From the NCBI GenBank assembly GCA_040510195.1, contig JBEVJK010000058.1, forward strand, positions 1 to 64,000: a stretch of DNA of 64,000 nucleotides, given 5' to 3'. Position 1 is the first letter of the stretch. Each line of letters opens with the position of its first letter. The stretch is from JBEVJK01 sp040510195. Its GTDB lineage: Bacteria; Pseudomonadota; Alphaproteobacteria; Rhizobiales; Rhizobiaceae. The position numbers were made by a program, and so were the translations under genes. The notes under the pieces were generated by a model. The model was given only the letters and a program-made list of their open reading frames with translations. It searched no databases and was not told where the DNA came from. Of this stretch, positions 16,515-24,808 are shown in pieces.

Positions 16515-17446
16515 GACAGTCTCATTCCTTCTTCAAGCTTGGCACCGCGCAGGAAGTCCTGCGCGTCCATCGGCCGCCCACCCGGCCGTTGAACCTCCAG
16601 CAGCCGCACGGCGCCAGCGCCGCAAGCGACCGTCAGAGGCCCGTCGAGGAGATCTCCCGGCTCTCCTTCGCCTTCCGCCAGCGTCGAGCGGAGCACCTTG
16701 AGGCGCTCCAGGCCCGCGCCGAAACTCCCTTCACACCACGCTCCCGGAAATGGCGACAGCCCGCGAATGCGATTATGCACATCCTTTGCAGGATGCCGCC
16801 AGTCGATGCGAGCCTCCGCCTTGGCGATCTTGGCGGCGTAGGTCGCGCCGTCGACCGCCTGCGGCGTCAGCGGCAGGTCGCCTTCCTGCAAGCGGGCCAG
16901 CGCGTCCACCAGCAGCCCAGCACCGGCGGTGGCCAGGCGGCCGGCGAGCTCGCCGGCAGTCTCGTCGGGGCCGATCGCCAGCGGTTCGACGAGCGCCACC
17001 GGGCCGGTGTCGAGACCTTCGTCCATCTTCATTACCATCATGCCCGTCGCCGCATCGCCGGCCATGATCGCCCGCTGGATCGGGGCGGCGCCGCGCCAGC
17101 GCGGCAAGAGCGAAGCGTGGCCATTGTAGCACCCAAGCCGCGGCGCTTCGAGGATCCGTGCCGGCAGGAGAAGGCCATAGGCGACCACCACGGCCACGTC
17201 GGCGGCGAGGCTGCGGAAGCCGGCCTGCTGCTCCGGGTCGCGCAGCGACGCCGGATGGTGCACCGGAATGCCCAGCCGGGAGGCTGCCTCGGCCACCGGC
17301 GAGAGCCGCAGCGCCAGCCCGCGGCGCCCCGAGGGGCGCGGCGGCTGGGTATAGGCGGCCAGCACGCGGTGACCGGCGGCGGCTATTGCGACAAGGGTCG
17401 GCACGGCGAAGTCCGGGGTTCCCATGAAGACGACGTCGAGCGGCAT
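16511..17446 (-). CDS. fmt: Methionyl-tRNA formyltransferase
   Basis: Fmt formylates the initiator methionyl-tRNA. The 311-residue protein has the N-terminal formyltransferase domain with VFMGTPDFAVPTL, the active-site Asn-x-His segment NGHASLLPRWRGAAPIQRAI and MKMDEGLDTGP, followed by a C-terminal OB-like tRNA-binding domain. It follows def after 18 bases, preceded by GGGGAAGG. The partner deformylase is the adjacent upstream gene. Confidence 0.97.
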   Translation of the reverse strand: MPLDVVFMGTPDFAVPTLVAIAAAGHRVLAAYTQPPRPSGRRGLALRLSPVAEAASRLGIPVHHPASLRDPEQQAGFRSLAADVAVVVAYGLLLPARILEAPRLGCYNGHASLLPRWRGAAPIQRAIMAGDAATGMMVMKMDEGLDTGPVALVEPLAIGPDETAGELAGRLATAGAGLLVDALARLQEGDLPLTPQAVDGATYAAKIAKAEARIDWRHPAKDVHNRIRGLSPFPGAWCEGSFGAGLERLKVLRSTLAEGEGEPGDLLDGPLTVACGAGAVRLLEVQRPGGRPMDAQDFLRGAKLEEGMRLS

Positions 17447-17464
17447 GCCTTCCCCTCGGGCCGC

Positions 17465-17995
17465 TCAGCCGACCATGCGGCTCGGCGGACGGTCCTTGGC
17501 GAGCTTGCGAAAGCGGCGCACCACGATGTCACGCTTGAGCTTGGAGATATGATCGATGAACAGCACGCCGTCGAGGTGGTCGATCTCGTGCTGCAGGCAG
17601 GTGGCGAGCAGCCCCTCGGCGGCGACCTGCTGCGCATGGCCGTCGCGGTCGAGGTAGTCGACGGTCACGGCGGCCGGCCTTTCGACCTCGGCGTAGTAAT
17701 CCGGGATCGACAAGCACCCTTCCTCGTAGACCGAGCGCTCGTCGGAGCGGGCGACGATCCGCGGGTTGATGAACACCTGCGGGGCCGGCGGCTCGCCTTC
17801 CTTGGCGAGGTCGATCACCACCATGCGCAGCGGCTCGCCGACCTGGACGGCGGCCAACCCGATACCAGGCGCCTCGTACATGGTCTCGAGCATGTCGCCG
17901 GCGAGCCGGCGCACGGCGTCGTCGACGCGCTCCACCGGCTTGGAAACCTGGCGCAGCAACGGATCGGGAAGGATGACGAGCGGCTTGATCGACAT
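17465..17995 (-). CDS. def: Peptide deformylase
   Basis: Def removes the N-formyl group from nascent proteins. All three family motifs are present in the 176-residue protein: GIGLAAVQVG (I), EEGCLSIP (II, metal Cys) and QHEIDHLDG (III, two metal His and the catalytic Glu). It is the first gene of the def-fmt-GNAT-truA unit; GAGG stands upstream of ATG 17995. The divergent gene is rmuC, leaving a shared 105-base promoter region. Confidence 0.97.
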   Translation of the reverse strand: MSIKPLVILPDPLLRQVSKPVERVDDAVRRLAGDMLETMYEAPGIGLAAVQVGEPLRMVVIDLAKEGEPPAPQVFINPRIVARSDERSVYEEGCLSIPDYYAEVERPAAVTVDYLDRDGHAQQVAAEGLLATCLQHEIDHLDGVLFIDHISKLKRDIVVRRFRKLAKDRPPSRMVG

Positions 17996-18100
17996 GGCGA
18001 GGCCTCACCTAAGGGCTCGCGGGCGGAGCGTCAACGGGCGGTCGCGACGCGTTCACGTTTTGATCTTCACGCGGGCCGCGAATCGGCTATGGTGGCCAAC

Positions 18101-19366
18101 ATGGATGAGGTGTTTCTGCTGCTCGGCGAACCGGCGCTCAGGCTCGGCGCCACGACAATCTCGCTGGGTATGGTGCTCGGCGGGGTCGCCGCGTGCTTCC
18201 TCTTGCTCATGGTCGCGCTGGCGGCCGGGCTGTGGCGCGCCGCGCGGGCGCGCATGGCGGCCGCCATGGATGCGTCGGACCGGGCGCGCGAGATGGACGC
18301 AAGGATGGCCGGCATCCTGCAGGCGCAGGCGGAGATGCAGGGCCGGCTCGGCGCGGTGGCCGAAGTGTTCGGCGCCCGCCAAGCCGAGCTGACCCAGTCG
18401 ATCGGCCAGCGGCTCGACGCCATGACGGGGCGCATCGGCCAGACCATGAGCGAGCAGACCCGCACCACGCATGAGAGCCTGACCCGGCTGCAGGAGCGGC
18501 TGGCGGTGATCGACACCGCGCAGACCAACATCCAGTCGCTCGCCGGCCAGGTGGTGGAGCTGCAGGCGATCCTTTCCAACAAGCAGACGCGCGGCGCCTT
18601 CGGCCAGTCGCGCATGGAGGCCATCGTGGCCGACGGCCTGCCGTTCGGCGGCTATCGCTTCCAGGCGACGCTGTCCAACGGCAGCCGGCCCGATTGCGTG
18701 ATCCACATGCCCAACGACGCGCCGGCGCTGATCATCGACGCCAAGTTCCCGCTGGAGGCATGGAACGCCATCCGCGCGGCAGAGGGTCCGGAGCGGCAGC
18801 GGGCGGCAGCGCAGGCGTTCCGCCGCGACGTCGAGCTGCACATCCGTGACATCGCCGAGAAGTACCTCATCGCCGGCGAGACGCAGGACACGGCCTTCAT
18901 GTTCGTGCCTTCGGAATCGGTGTTCGCCGAGATCCACGAAAATTTCGAGATGGTCGTGCAGCGCGCGCACCGGGCGCGCGTGGTGATCGTGTCGCCGTCG
19001 CTCTTGATGCTATCGATCCAGGTCGTGCAGGCGATCCTCAAGGATGCGCGGATGCGCGAGCAGGCGCATCTGATCCAAGGCGAGGTGGTGCGCCTCATGG
19101 AGGATGTCGGCCGGCTGGACGACCGCGTGCGGAAGCTGCAGGGCCATTTCGGCCAGGCGGCGAGAGACATCGACGACATCCTGGTCTCGTCGGGCAAGGT
19201 GAGCAAGCGCGGCAACAGGATCGCCGCGCTGGAGTTCTCCGGCGGTGCCCAGGAGGCCGAGCCCGAACCTCCGGTCGAACGCCGGGTCGCCGGCGCCGAA
19301 GCGCGCAGCGCCGATTCCAAGACGGGGCAGCTCAGGCTGCGCGTGGTCGATGGCGAGGAGGCCTGA
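18101..19366 (+). CDS. rmuC: DNA recombination protein RmuC
   Basis: RmuC is a membrane-anchored protein with a nuclease-like fold that limits DNA rearrangements in E. coli. The 421-residue product has an N-terminal transmembrane helix (about 20-42) and a long coiled coil (about 45-155). The conserved RmuC domain follows (about 165-360; DCVIHMPNDAPALIIDAKFPLEAW is the PD-(D/E)xK-like core), and the C-terminal tail is charged and variable. ATG 18101 is chosen; ATG 18089 in the same frame would add four residues and cannot be excluded. No terminator is visible after the stop. Confidence 0.92.
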   Translation: MDEVFLLLGEPALRLGATTISLGMVLGGVAACFLLLMVALAAGLWRAARARMAAAMDASDRAREMDARMAGILQAQAEMQGRLGAVAEVFGARQAELTQSIGQRLDAMTGRIGQTMSEQTRTTHESLTRLQERLAVIDTAQTNIQSLAGQVVELQAILSNKQTRGAFGQSRMEAIVADGLPFGGYRFQATLSNGSRPDCVIHMPNDAPALIIDAKFPLEAWNAIRAAEGPERQRAAAQAFRRDVELHIRDIAEKYLIAGETQDTAFMFVPSESVFAEIHENFEMVVQRAHRARVVIVSPSLLMLSIQVVQAILKDARMREQAHLIQGEVVRLMEDVGRLDDRVRKLQGHFGQAARDIDDILVSSGKVSKRGNRIAALEFSGGAQEAEPEPPVERRVAGAEARSADSKTGQLRLRVVDGEEA

Positions 19367-19591
19367 CGCCGCCTAGGTCGGGCCGACGTGGGAGCTCCGC
19401 AGAAAGGGACGCAAAGCTCGACGGCGCGATGGCCGCCGACAAGGTCAAGATCACCACCGACGACAACAAGACGGTCACGATGGTCGAGAAGGTGTGACCA
19501 TCCTGGTGAAGATTGCCGGCTTATGTTGCCGGCCCCTTGAACAACTGCCGACATCTGGCATGATTCGCGCGCCAAATCGGAGGAGCGAATC

Positions 19592-19696
19592 ATGGCAAAA
19601 GGTCAGATGAAAGTGGGCAAGGAATCCAAGAAGCCGAAGAAGGACGCGAAAAAGCCAGCGGCAAAATCGGCTTCCGCTTCGACCAAGAAGAAATAG
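19592..19696 (+). CDS. Lysine-rich 34-residue microprotein
   Basis: A strong ribosome site (CGGAGGAG, 6 bases before ATG) precedes a 34-codon frame starting MAKGQMKVGKES, with a Lys/Pro/Ala-rich remainder and a KKK end. About a third of the residues are lysine. Small proteins starting MAKGQ and rich in KKPKK are, from memory, widespread in rhizobia and other proteobacteria; their function is unknown, with nucleic-acid binding a natural guess. The region 19367-19591 before it holds no supported gene. Confidence 0.7.
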   Translation: MAKGQMKVGKESKKPKKDAKKPAAKSASASTKKK

Positions 19697-19770
19697 GCTC
19701 GAAGCTTCGAACCTCAACTCGGTCCGGTCGCTCCGGCGGCCGGACGCGAGGGGCGGCATGATGCCGTCCG

Positions 19771-19823
19771 GCGCGCAGGGACGTCCCTGACGCGCTCTCG
19801 GCAACCGGCCGGGACGACCCGCC
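19771..19823 (+). promoter_or_regulatory. Candidate guanidine-II (mini-ykkC) riboswitch
   Basis: Two G/C-rich hairpins stand before the gdx gene. Hairpin 1 is 19771-19795, with stem CAGGG/CCCTG extended by GCGCG/CGCGC and loop ACGT. Hairpin 2 is 19807-19823, with stem CGGG/CCCG and loop ACGA. The guanidine-II class consists of two short stems closed by GGG/CCC and capped by ACGR loops with a 7-40 base linker. Hairpin 2 fits exactly, and hairpin 1 differs only in the fourth loop base (T for R). The linker is 11-20 bases and hairpin 2 ends 24 bases before the exporter start, so translational control is likely. A guanidine exporter downstream is the classical context. Confidence 0.65.
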
Positions 19824-19847
19824 AACCTCGACGCTGCGAGTCCCGAA

Positions 19848-20162
19848 ATGGCCTGGATCTATCTCTTGTTCGCCGGCCTGTTCGAGATCGGCTGGGCGAT
19901 CGGCCTCAAATACACCGACGGCTTCACCCGGCTCGTCCCGACGGTCGCGACGGTCGCCAGCATGATCGTCAGTCTCGGCCTGCTTGGCCTGGCGCTGAAG
20001 ACGTTGCCCGTGGGCACGGCCTATGCGGTGTGGACCGGCATCGGCACCGTCGGCACGGCGCTGCTCGGCATCGCCCTGCTCGGCGAGCCGGCGACCGTGG
20101 CGAGGCTGGCCTGCATAGCCCTGATCGTCGCCGGGATCGGCGGGCTCAAGCTGGTCGGCTAA
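19848..20162 (+). CDS. gdx: SMR-family guanidinium exporter Gdx (SugE-type)
   Basis: This 104-residue small multidrug resistance protein has four transmembrane helices and the essential Glu13. It carries the Gdx/SugE signature rather than the EmrE one: AGLFEIGWAIGLKYTDGFTRL, then LPVGTAYAVWTGIGTVG and a closing GIGGLKL. Characterised members of this subtype export guanidinium in exchange for protons. The two-hairpin leader upstream resembles a guanidine riboswitch and supports this assignment. It is a single gene, so it would act as a dual-topology homodimer. Confidence 0.9.
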   Translation: MAWIYLLFAGLFEIGWAIGLKYTDGFTRLVPTVATVASMIVSLGLLGLALKTLPVGTAYAVWTGIGTVGTALLGIALLGEPATVARLACIALIVAGIGGLKLVG

Positions 20163-20186
20163 GCCCGGCCGGCGGCGTCTCGCGCG

Positions 20187-20612
20187 TCAGGCCTTGAAGC
20201 CGGGCGGGGCGCGTCCGACGCGCGACTTGCGTGCCGCATAGCGGGCATCGCGCTTGGCCTTGCGCTCGGCCTCGTCGGTGAGCACGCGCGCGATGCGCTC
20301 GTTCTCTTCGGCGTCGCGGATGCGCGCCTCGGCGGCGGCGGCCTCCTCGCGGACCTTACGGGCCGCTTCCTCGGCGGCCTCGCGCACCGCGCGCTCCGCC
20401 GCCTCGCGCGCCTGGCGCTCTTCCTTCAGCCGCTTCTTTTCCGCCTCGCGCTCTTCGCGCTCCTTGAGGATTCTCTCACGCTCCTGCTTGCGAGCGATCA
20501 CGTCCGGATGATTTTCGTCCGGCCGCGTCTTGAATTTCTGAAGCAAGGCCTTCTTCGCCTCGGTCGCCGCGTTGCGGCGCTCGAAGATGTCTTTTTCCCG
20601 ATACACTGCCAA
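20187..20612 (-). CDS. DUF6481 family protein, highly charged coiled coil
   Basis: This 141-residue protein is almost entirely a charged alpha-helical coiled coil of Glu/Arg/Lys/Ala (about 30-125), ending in a basic RKSRVGRAPPGFKA tail. The start is TTG 20612, supported by AGGGAAG 6-7 bases upstream; no ATG fits. Family DUF6481 is assigned by its ERRN...KKALLQKFK start and overall composition; its function is unknown. It stands alone and leftward, divergent from the LLM oxidoreductase gene. Confidence 0.75.
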   Translation of the reverse strand: MAVYREKDIFERRNAATEAKKALLQKFKTRPDENHPDVIARKQERERILKEREEREAEKKRLKEERQAREAAERAVREAAEEAARKVREEAAAAEARIRDAEENERIARVLTDEAERKAKRDARYAARKSRVGRAPPGFKA

Positions 20613-20812
20613 AGTTCACTTCCCTGAAGTCATGTCGCGCCGCTTACATACGGATGGAGCGCCAGAGTTCAAGCCGCTAAGCGATACTTTCCTGTCGAAA
20701 TACCGGCACATGTTGCCGCATGGGAACACAAGGAGCTGTCGAGCGAGACTGGCAGAAGGGCGAACAGGTCTCTACCTGTAGGGGACAAAGGTCGACGGAA
20801 AGCGCCCCATCC

Positions 20813-21862
20813 ATGGAACTCGGTCTCTACACCTTCGCCGACGTCAGCCCGACGCCCGGCCCCGGAGCGATCGGCCCCGGCGAGCGGCTGCGCAACCTGA
20901 TCGAGGAGATCGCGCTCGCCGACCAGGTCGGGCTCGACGTGTTCGGGCTCGGCGAACACCATCGGCCGGACTATGCGGCGTCGGCCCCGGCGGTGGCGCT
21001 GGCGGCGGCTGCCATGCGCACGCAGCGCATCAAGCTCACCAGCGCGGTGACCGTGCTGTCCTCCGACGACCCGGTTCGCGTCTTCCAGCAGTTCGCCACG
21101 CTCGACCTGTTGTCAGGCGGGCGGGCCGAGATCATGGCCGGGCGAGGCTCCTTTATCGAGAGCTTCCCGTTGTTCGGCTACAATCTCGAGGACTATGGCG
21201 ACCTGTTCACCGAGAAGCTCGAGCTGTTGATGGCGCTGAACGAGAGCGAGACGGTGACCTGGTCCGGGCAGCACCGCGCGGCGATCCACGATCGCGGCGT
21301 CTATCCGCGGCCCGGTCGCCGCCTGCCGATCTGGATCGCGGTGGGCGGCACGCCGCAATCCGTCGCCAGGGCGGGCATGCTGGGGCTGCCGCTGGCGCTC
21401 GCCATCATCGGCGGCGAGCCGGCGCGCTTCGCGCCGCTGTTCGAGCTCTATCGGGTGGCGGCGCGGCGCAGCGGCCACGATCCGGCGCGGCTTTCCACGA
21501 GCCTCAACGTGCACGGTTTCGTCGGCGACACGACGGAGCAGGCGGCAGACGATTTCTACGCCCCGCAGGCGGAGGTGATGAACCGCATCGGCCGCGAGCG
21601 GGGATGGGGACCGACAAGCCGCGCCCATTTCGACCAGGCCCGTTCGCCGCGCGGCGCCCTTTTCGTCGGCGACCCCGAGACGGTGGCCGAGAAGATCGTC
21701 GCCCAGCATGCGCTGTTCGGCAACGACCGGTTCCTGCTGCAAATGGCGATCGGCACGGTGCCGCACGCCAAGGTGATGCGGGCGATCGAGCTTTACGGAA
21801 CCAAAGTCGCGCCGCTGGTCCGCCAGGCGGTCGGCGCCGCACCCGCCGCGGCGGCGAAATAG
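20813..21862 (+). CDS. LLM-class flavin-dependent oxidoreductase (first of two)
   Basis: This 349-residue protein of the bacterial-luciferase-like TIM-barrel family starts ELGLYTFADVSPTPG, with VFGLGEHHRPDYAASAPAV near residue 45-60 and GRGSFIESFPLFGY further on. Members are FMNH2/F420-dependent monooxygenases or dehydrogenases; the substrate cannot be inferred. The start is ATG 20813, because the N-terminal beta strand of the barrel begins there; the upstream reading frame to 20720 is unsupported. A second member of the superfamily follows after 23 bases. Confidence 0.86.
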   Translation: MELGLYTFADVSPTPGPGAIGPGERLRNLIEEIALADQVGLDVFGLGEHHRPDYAASAPAVALAAAAMRTQRIKLTSAVTVLSSDDPVRVFQQFATLDLLSGGRAEIMAGRGSFIESFPLFGYNLEDYGDLFTEKLELLMALNESETVTWSGQHRAAIHDRGVYPRPGRRLPIWIAVGGTPQSVARAGMLGLPLALAIIGGEPARFAPLFELYRVAARRSGHDPARLSTSLNVHGFVGDTTEQAADDFYAPQAEVMNRIGRERGWGPTSRAHFDQARSPRGALFVGDPETVAEKIVAQHALFGNDRFLLQMAIGTVPHAKVMRAIELYGTKVAPLVRQAVGAAPAAAAK

Positions 21863-21885
21863 CCGGACAACCCTGGAGGTCCGCC

Positions 21886-22890
21886 ATGGCGCCGATGTCG
21901 GTGCTCGACCTGTCGCCCATCGCCGAGGGCAGCGACGCCTCGCGTTCGCTCGCCAACACGCTCGATCTGGCACGCCACGCCGAACGGCTCGGCTACCGCC
22001 GCGTCTGGCTGGCCGAGCACCACAACATGCCGGGCATTGCCAGCGCGGCAACGGCGGTGGTGATCGCGCATGTGGCGGCGGGAACGTCGCGCATCCGCGT
22101 CGGCGCGGGCGGCGTGATGCTGCCCAACCATGCGCCGCTGATCATCGCCGAGCAGTTCGGAACGCTCGCAGCGCTGCATCCGGGCCGCATCGATCTCGGC
22201 CTCGGACGGGCGCCCGGCACCGACATGGCCACGGCGCGGGCGCTGCGGCGCGACCTCGGCGCCAGCGTCGACGGCTTCCCGCAGGACGTGATCGAGCTCA
22301 TCGGCTATTTCCGGCGGGCGTCGGCCGGACAGGCGGTGCGCGCCATCCCCGGAGAGGGGCTCTCCGTGCCCGTCTGGATACTCGGATCGAGCACCTACGG
22401 GGCGCAGCTCGCCGCGCTGCTCGGGCTGCCGTTCGCTTTCGCTGCGCATTTCGCGCCGGCCGACCTCGACCGCGCGCTCGACCTCTACCGGTCGGGATTC
22501 CGGCCCTCCGAGCAACTCGACCGCCCCCACGCCATGGTGGCGGCCAACATCGTCGCCGCGGCGACGGACGAGGCGGCCCGCATGCTGTTCAGCTCGTTCG
22601 AGCAGGCATTCGTGGCGCTCAGGACCGGCCGCCCAGGCAAGCTGCCGCCTCCGGTGGCCGGCTTCCGCGAAACGCTCGACACGGCGGCGCAAATGATGCT
22701 GGAGCACGTGCTGGGGGCTTCGATCGTCGGCTCTGCGGAGACGGTGCGCAGCGGCATCGAGGCGCTGCTCCGGCGGACGCAGGCCGACGAGCTGATGGCC
22801 AATGCGCAGGTCTACGACCATCAGGCGCGGATCGCCTCGTTCGAGATCGTCGCCGAGGTTCGCGACCGGCTCGGCGGAGACGCCGCCTGA
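21886..22890 (+). CDS. LLM-class flavin-dependent oxidoreductase (second of two, MsnO8-like)
   Basis: This 334-residue luciferase-like protein has SVLDLSPIAEGS at the start, RVWLAEHHNMPGIASAATAV and GGVMLPNHAPLIIAEQFGTL, the form annotated as MsnO8-type LLM oxidoreductase. A strong GGAGG precedes ATG 21886. It shares only the fold with its upstream neighbour, so the pair looks like two subfamilies and not a recent duplication. It probably shares its transcript with the upstream gene. The substrate is unknown. Confidence 0.86.
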   Translation: MAPMSVLDLSPIAEGSDASRSLANTLDLARHAERLGYRRVWLAEHHNMPGIASAATAVVIAHVAAGTSRIRVGAGGVMLPNHAPLIIAEQFGTLAALHPGRIDLGLGRAPGTDMATARALRRDLGASVDGFPQDVIELIGYFRRASAGQAVRAIPGEGLSVPVWILGSSTYGAQLAALLGLPFAFAAHFAPADLDRALDLYRSGFRPSEQLDRPHAMVAANIVAAATDEAARMLFSSFEQAFVALRTGRPGKLPPPVAGFRETLDTAAQMMLEHVLGASIVGSAETVRSGIEALLRRTQADELMANAQVYDHQARIASFEIVAEVRDRLGGDAA

Positions 22891-22893
22891 GCG

Positions 22894-24129
22894 TCAGCCC
22901 AGCTCGCCGACCAGCGCCTTGTCGGGAAAGCAGGTGGGCTCACGGCCGTTCTTCGTCTGCCAGTCGCCGATGGAGCGGCGCGTCTTGAAGCCAGGCAGGC
23001 CGTCGGCGCTGCCCACGTCGTAGCCGAGCTTTTCGAGGCCCCGCTGCAGCGCGGCGACGTCGGAGCGATAGAGCCCGCCGACCTTGCCCCAGGGCGCCGA
23101 GAAGCCCTTGTCGCCGAAGGCGATGCGGTCTGCGGCATGGCCGATGAAAAGCGCGTAGAGATCGCTCTCGTTGTACTCCTTGAGCACGTAGAAATTCTTG
23201 GTGACGACGAAGGCAGGGCCGTGGCGGCCGGCCGGCATCAGCAGGAAGCCCTGGGCCAGGGCTTGCTCGGCCGGGAAGGGGCGGCCGTTGACGCGCCGAA
23301 TGCCCATCTTCGCCCAGTCGATGATGCGCTTGCCTCGGTCGGGCCCCTCCAAGGCGCATGAGACGGTCGCCGGCACGGTGACCTCGAAACCCCAGTCGCG
23401 GCCCCGCTGCCAGCCATAGTCGGCCAGGTAGGCGGCGATCGAGGCGAGCGAATCGGTCGGCGAGGCCCAGATGTCGGCGCGGCCGTCGCCGTCGAAGTCC
23501 ACCGCATGCTTGAGGAAGGAGGTGGGCAGGAATTGCGGCTGGCCGAGCGCGCCGGCCCAGGAGGAGCGCATGGCACGGCGCGTCGCCTTTCCCTCCTCGA
23601 CCATGAGCAGCGCGGCCAGAACTTCTTCGCGGAACATGTCCTTGCGGGTGGCCAGGAAGGCCTTGGTGCCGAGCACCTCGAAGGCATCATAGGGGATCTT
23701 GGCGGCGCCGAAGCCCGATTCGCGGCCCCAGATGGCCAGCACGACCGGCCCCGGGACGCCGGTTCGCTCCTCGATCGCCGCCAGCGCCGACGCATATTGC
23801 CCGGCGCGGGCGCGACCGCCGGCCGTGACGGCAGGCAGCTTTTCGAAATAGGCGCCGGGCGAGCCGAACTCGGCCTGATGCTGCTTTTTCGGCGTGGCGG
23901 GGGCGGCGCCGGGCAGCACCAGATCGGGCAGATCGAGATTGGGCCGGACGCCGGCGAAGGCGGCGTCGAAGGTCGCCTTGGAGACGCCGCGCGCCTTGGC
24001 CTCGGGCCACAGGTCGGTGGCGAGCCAGGTGCGAAACTGTTCGTCGATCGGCGCCGCGCCGCCCGATGCGGAGGGCACCAGGACCAGCCAGAGGGCGAGA
24101 AGCGCGCCGCCGATCATCCGTGTCGTCAT
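22894..24129 (-). CDS. Lytic murein transglycosylase, MltB/SLT family with peptidoglycan-binding domain
   Basis: This 411-residue exported enzyme has a signal peptide (about 1-25) and an MltB-type (GH103) catalytic domain with the general acid/base Glu in WGRESGFGA. The family motifs SSWAGALGQPQFLPTSF and DFDGDGRADIWAS follow, and a C-terminal peptidoglycan-binding repeat (about 345-400; LQRGLEKLGYDVGSADG) ends the protein. It cleaves the glycan strand to 1,6-anhydro-muropeptides. GGAGG stands 8 bases before ATG 24129. It lies 20 bases downstream of recR. Confidence 0.92.
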   Translation of the reverse strand: MTTRMIGGALLALWLVLVPSASGGAAPIDEQFRTWLATDLWPEAKARGVSKATFDAAFAGVRPNLDLPDLVLPGAAPATPKKQHQAEFGSPGAYFEKLPAVTAGGRARAGQYASALAAIEERTGVPGPVVLAIWGRESGFGAAKIPYDAFEVLGTKAFLATRKDMFREEVLAALLMVEEGKATRRAMRSSWAGALGQPQFLPTSFLKHAVDFDGDGRADIWASPTDSLASIAAYLADYGWQRGRDWGFEVTVPATVSCALEGPDRGKRIIDWAKMGIRRVNGRPFPAEQALAQGFLLMPAGRHGPAFVVTKNFYVLKEYNESDLYALFIGHAADRIAFGDKGFSAPWGKVGGLYRSDVAALQRGLEKLGYDVGSADGLPGFKTRRSIGDWQTKNGREPTCFPDKALVGELG

Positions 24130-24149
24130 CTGCCGCCGCCTCCCCTGGC

Positions 24150-24755
24150 TCAAAAGACCGTGCGCGACCTCAGCGCGGCCGCAAGCGTGCCCTCGTCGAG
24201 GTAGTCGAGCTCGCCGCCGACCGGCACACCGTGGGCGAGGCGCGTCACCTTGACGTCGAAGCCTTCGAGCTGGTCGGTGAGGTAGTGGGCCGTCGTCTGG
24301 CCCTCGACTGTGGCGTTGACGGCGAGCACCACCTCGCGAACCGAGCCTTCGGCGACGCGCTCGACCAGCCGCTTGATGTTGAGCTGGTCGGGCCCGACGC
24401 CGTCGAGCGGGGAGAGCGTGCCACCGAGGACGTGGTAGCGGACATTCATGGCGGCCGCCCGCTCCAACGCCCAGAGGTCGGCGACGTCCTCGACGACGAT
24501 CAGCGTGGACGGGTCGCGGCGTGGGTCGACGCAGATGCCGCACGGGTCGGTGGTGTCGACGTTGCCGCAGGTGGTGCAGACGCGGACATTCTCCGCCGCC
24601 TCGGCCATGGCAGCGGCGAGCGGCACCAGCAGCTGCTCCTTCTTCTTGATCAGCTGGAGGGCGGCGCGGCGCGCGGAACGCGGCCCGAGGCCGGGCACCT
24701 TGGCAAGGAGCTGGATCAGGCGCTCGATCTCGGGGCCGGCGACTCGCTTGGACAT
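24150..24755 (-). CDS. recR: Recombination mediator protein RecR
   Basis: RecR works with RecF and RecO to load RecA on gapped DNA. The 201-residue protein has the helix-hairpin-helix (KVPGLGPRSARRAALQL), a four-Cys zinc finger (CTTCGNVDTTDPCGIC), a Toprim domain starting LIVVEDVADLWALE and a C-terminal Walker B-like end. It lies in the leftward group dnaX-ybaB-DUF1772-sleB-recR-mltB. In many bacteria recR directly follows dnaX-ybaB; here two unrelated genes separate them. Confidence 0.97.
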   Translation of the reverse strand: MSKRVAGPEIERLIQLLAKVPGLGPRSARRAALQLIKKKEQLLVPLAAAMAEAAENVRVCTTCGNVDTTDPCGICVDPRRDPSTLIVVEDVADLWALERAAAMNVRYHVLGGTLSPLDGVGPDQLNIKRLVERVAEGSVREVVLAVNATVEGQTTAHYLTDQLEGFDVKVTRLAHGVPVGGELDYLDEGTLAAALRSRTVF

Positions 24756-24808
24756 GGCTGCCGGTTTAGGGCCTTTCCGGCCGCTTGGAAACCGTCGCGC
24801 CGCAGCGG

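Noticed and set aside
16589..18100. Upstream extension of the rmuC frame through def and fmt
   Set aside because: It is antisense to def and fmt; RmuC homology begins only at about 18089-18101.
19776..19789. CAGGGACGTCCCTG as a palindromic protein-binding operator
   Set aside because: The same bases form hairpin 1 of the riboswitch candidate and pair with flanking GCGCG/CGCGC, which an operator would not need; still possible but less likely.
19829..19842. Third small hairpin CTCG-ACGCTG-CGAG before gdx, considered as part of the riboswitch
   Set aside because: The loop is six bases and lacks the GGG/CCC closing pairs of guanidine-II hairpins; it is more likely part of the ribosome-site region.
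20813..22890. The two LLM oxidoreductases as a recent tandem duplication
   Set aside because: They share the fold but differ in N-terminal signatures and lengths, so they are separate subfamilies.
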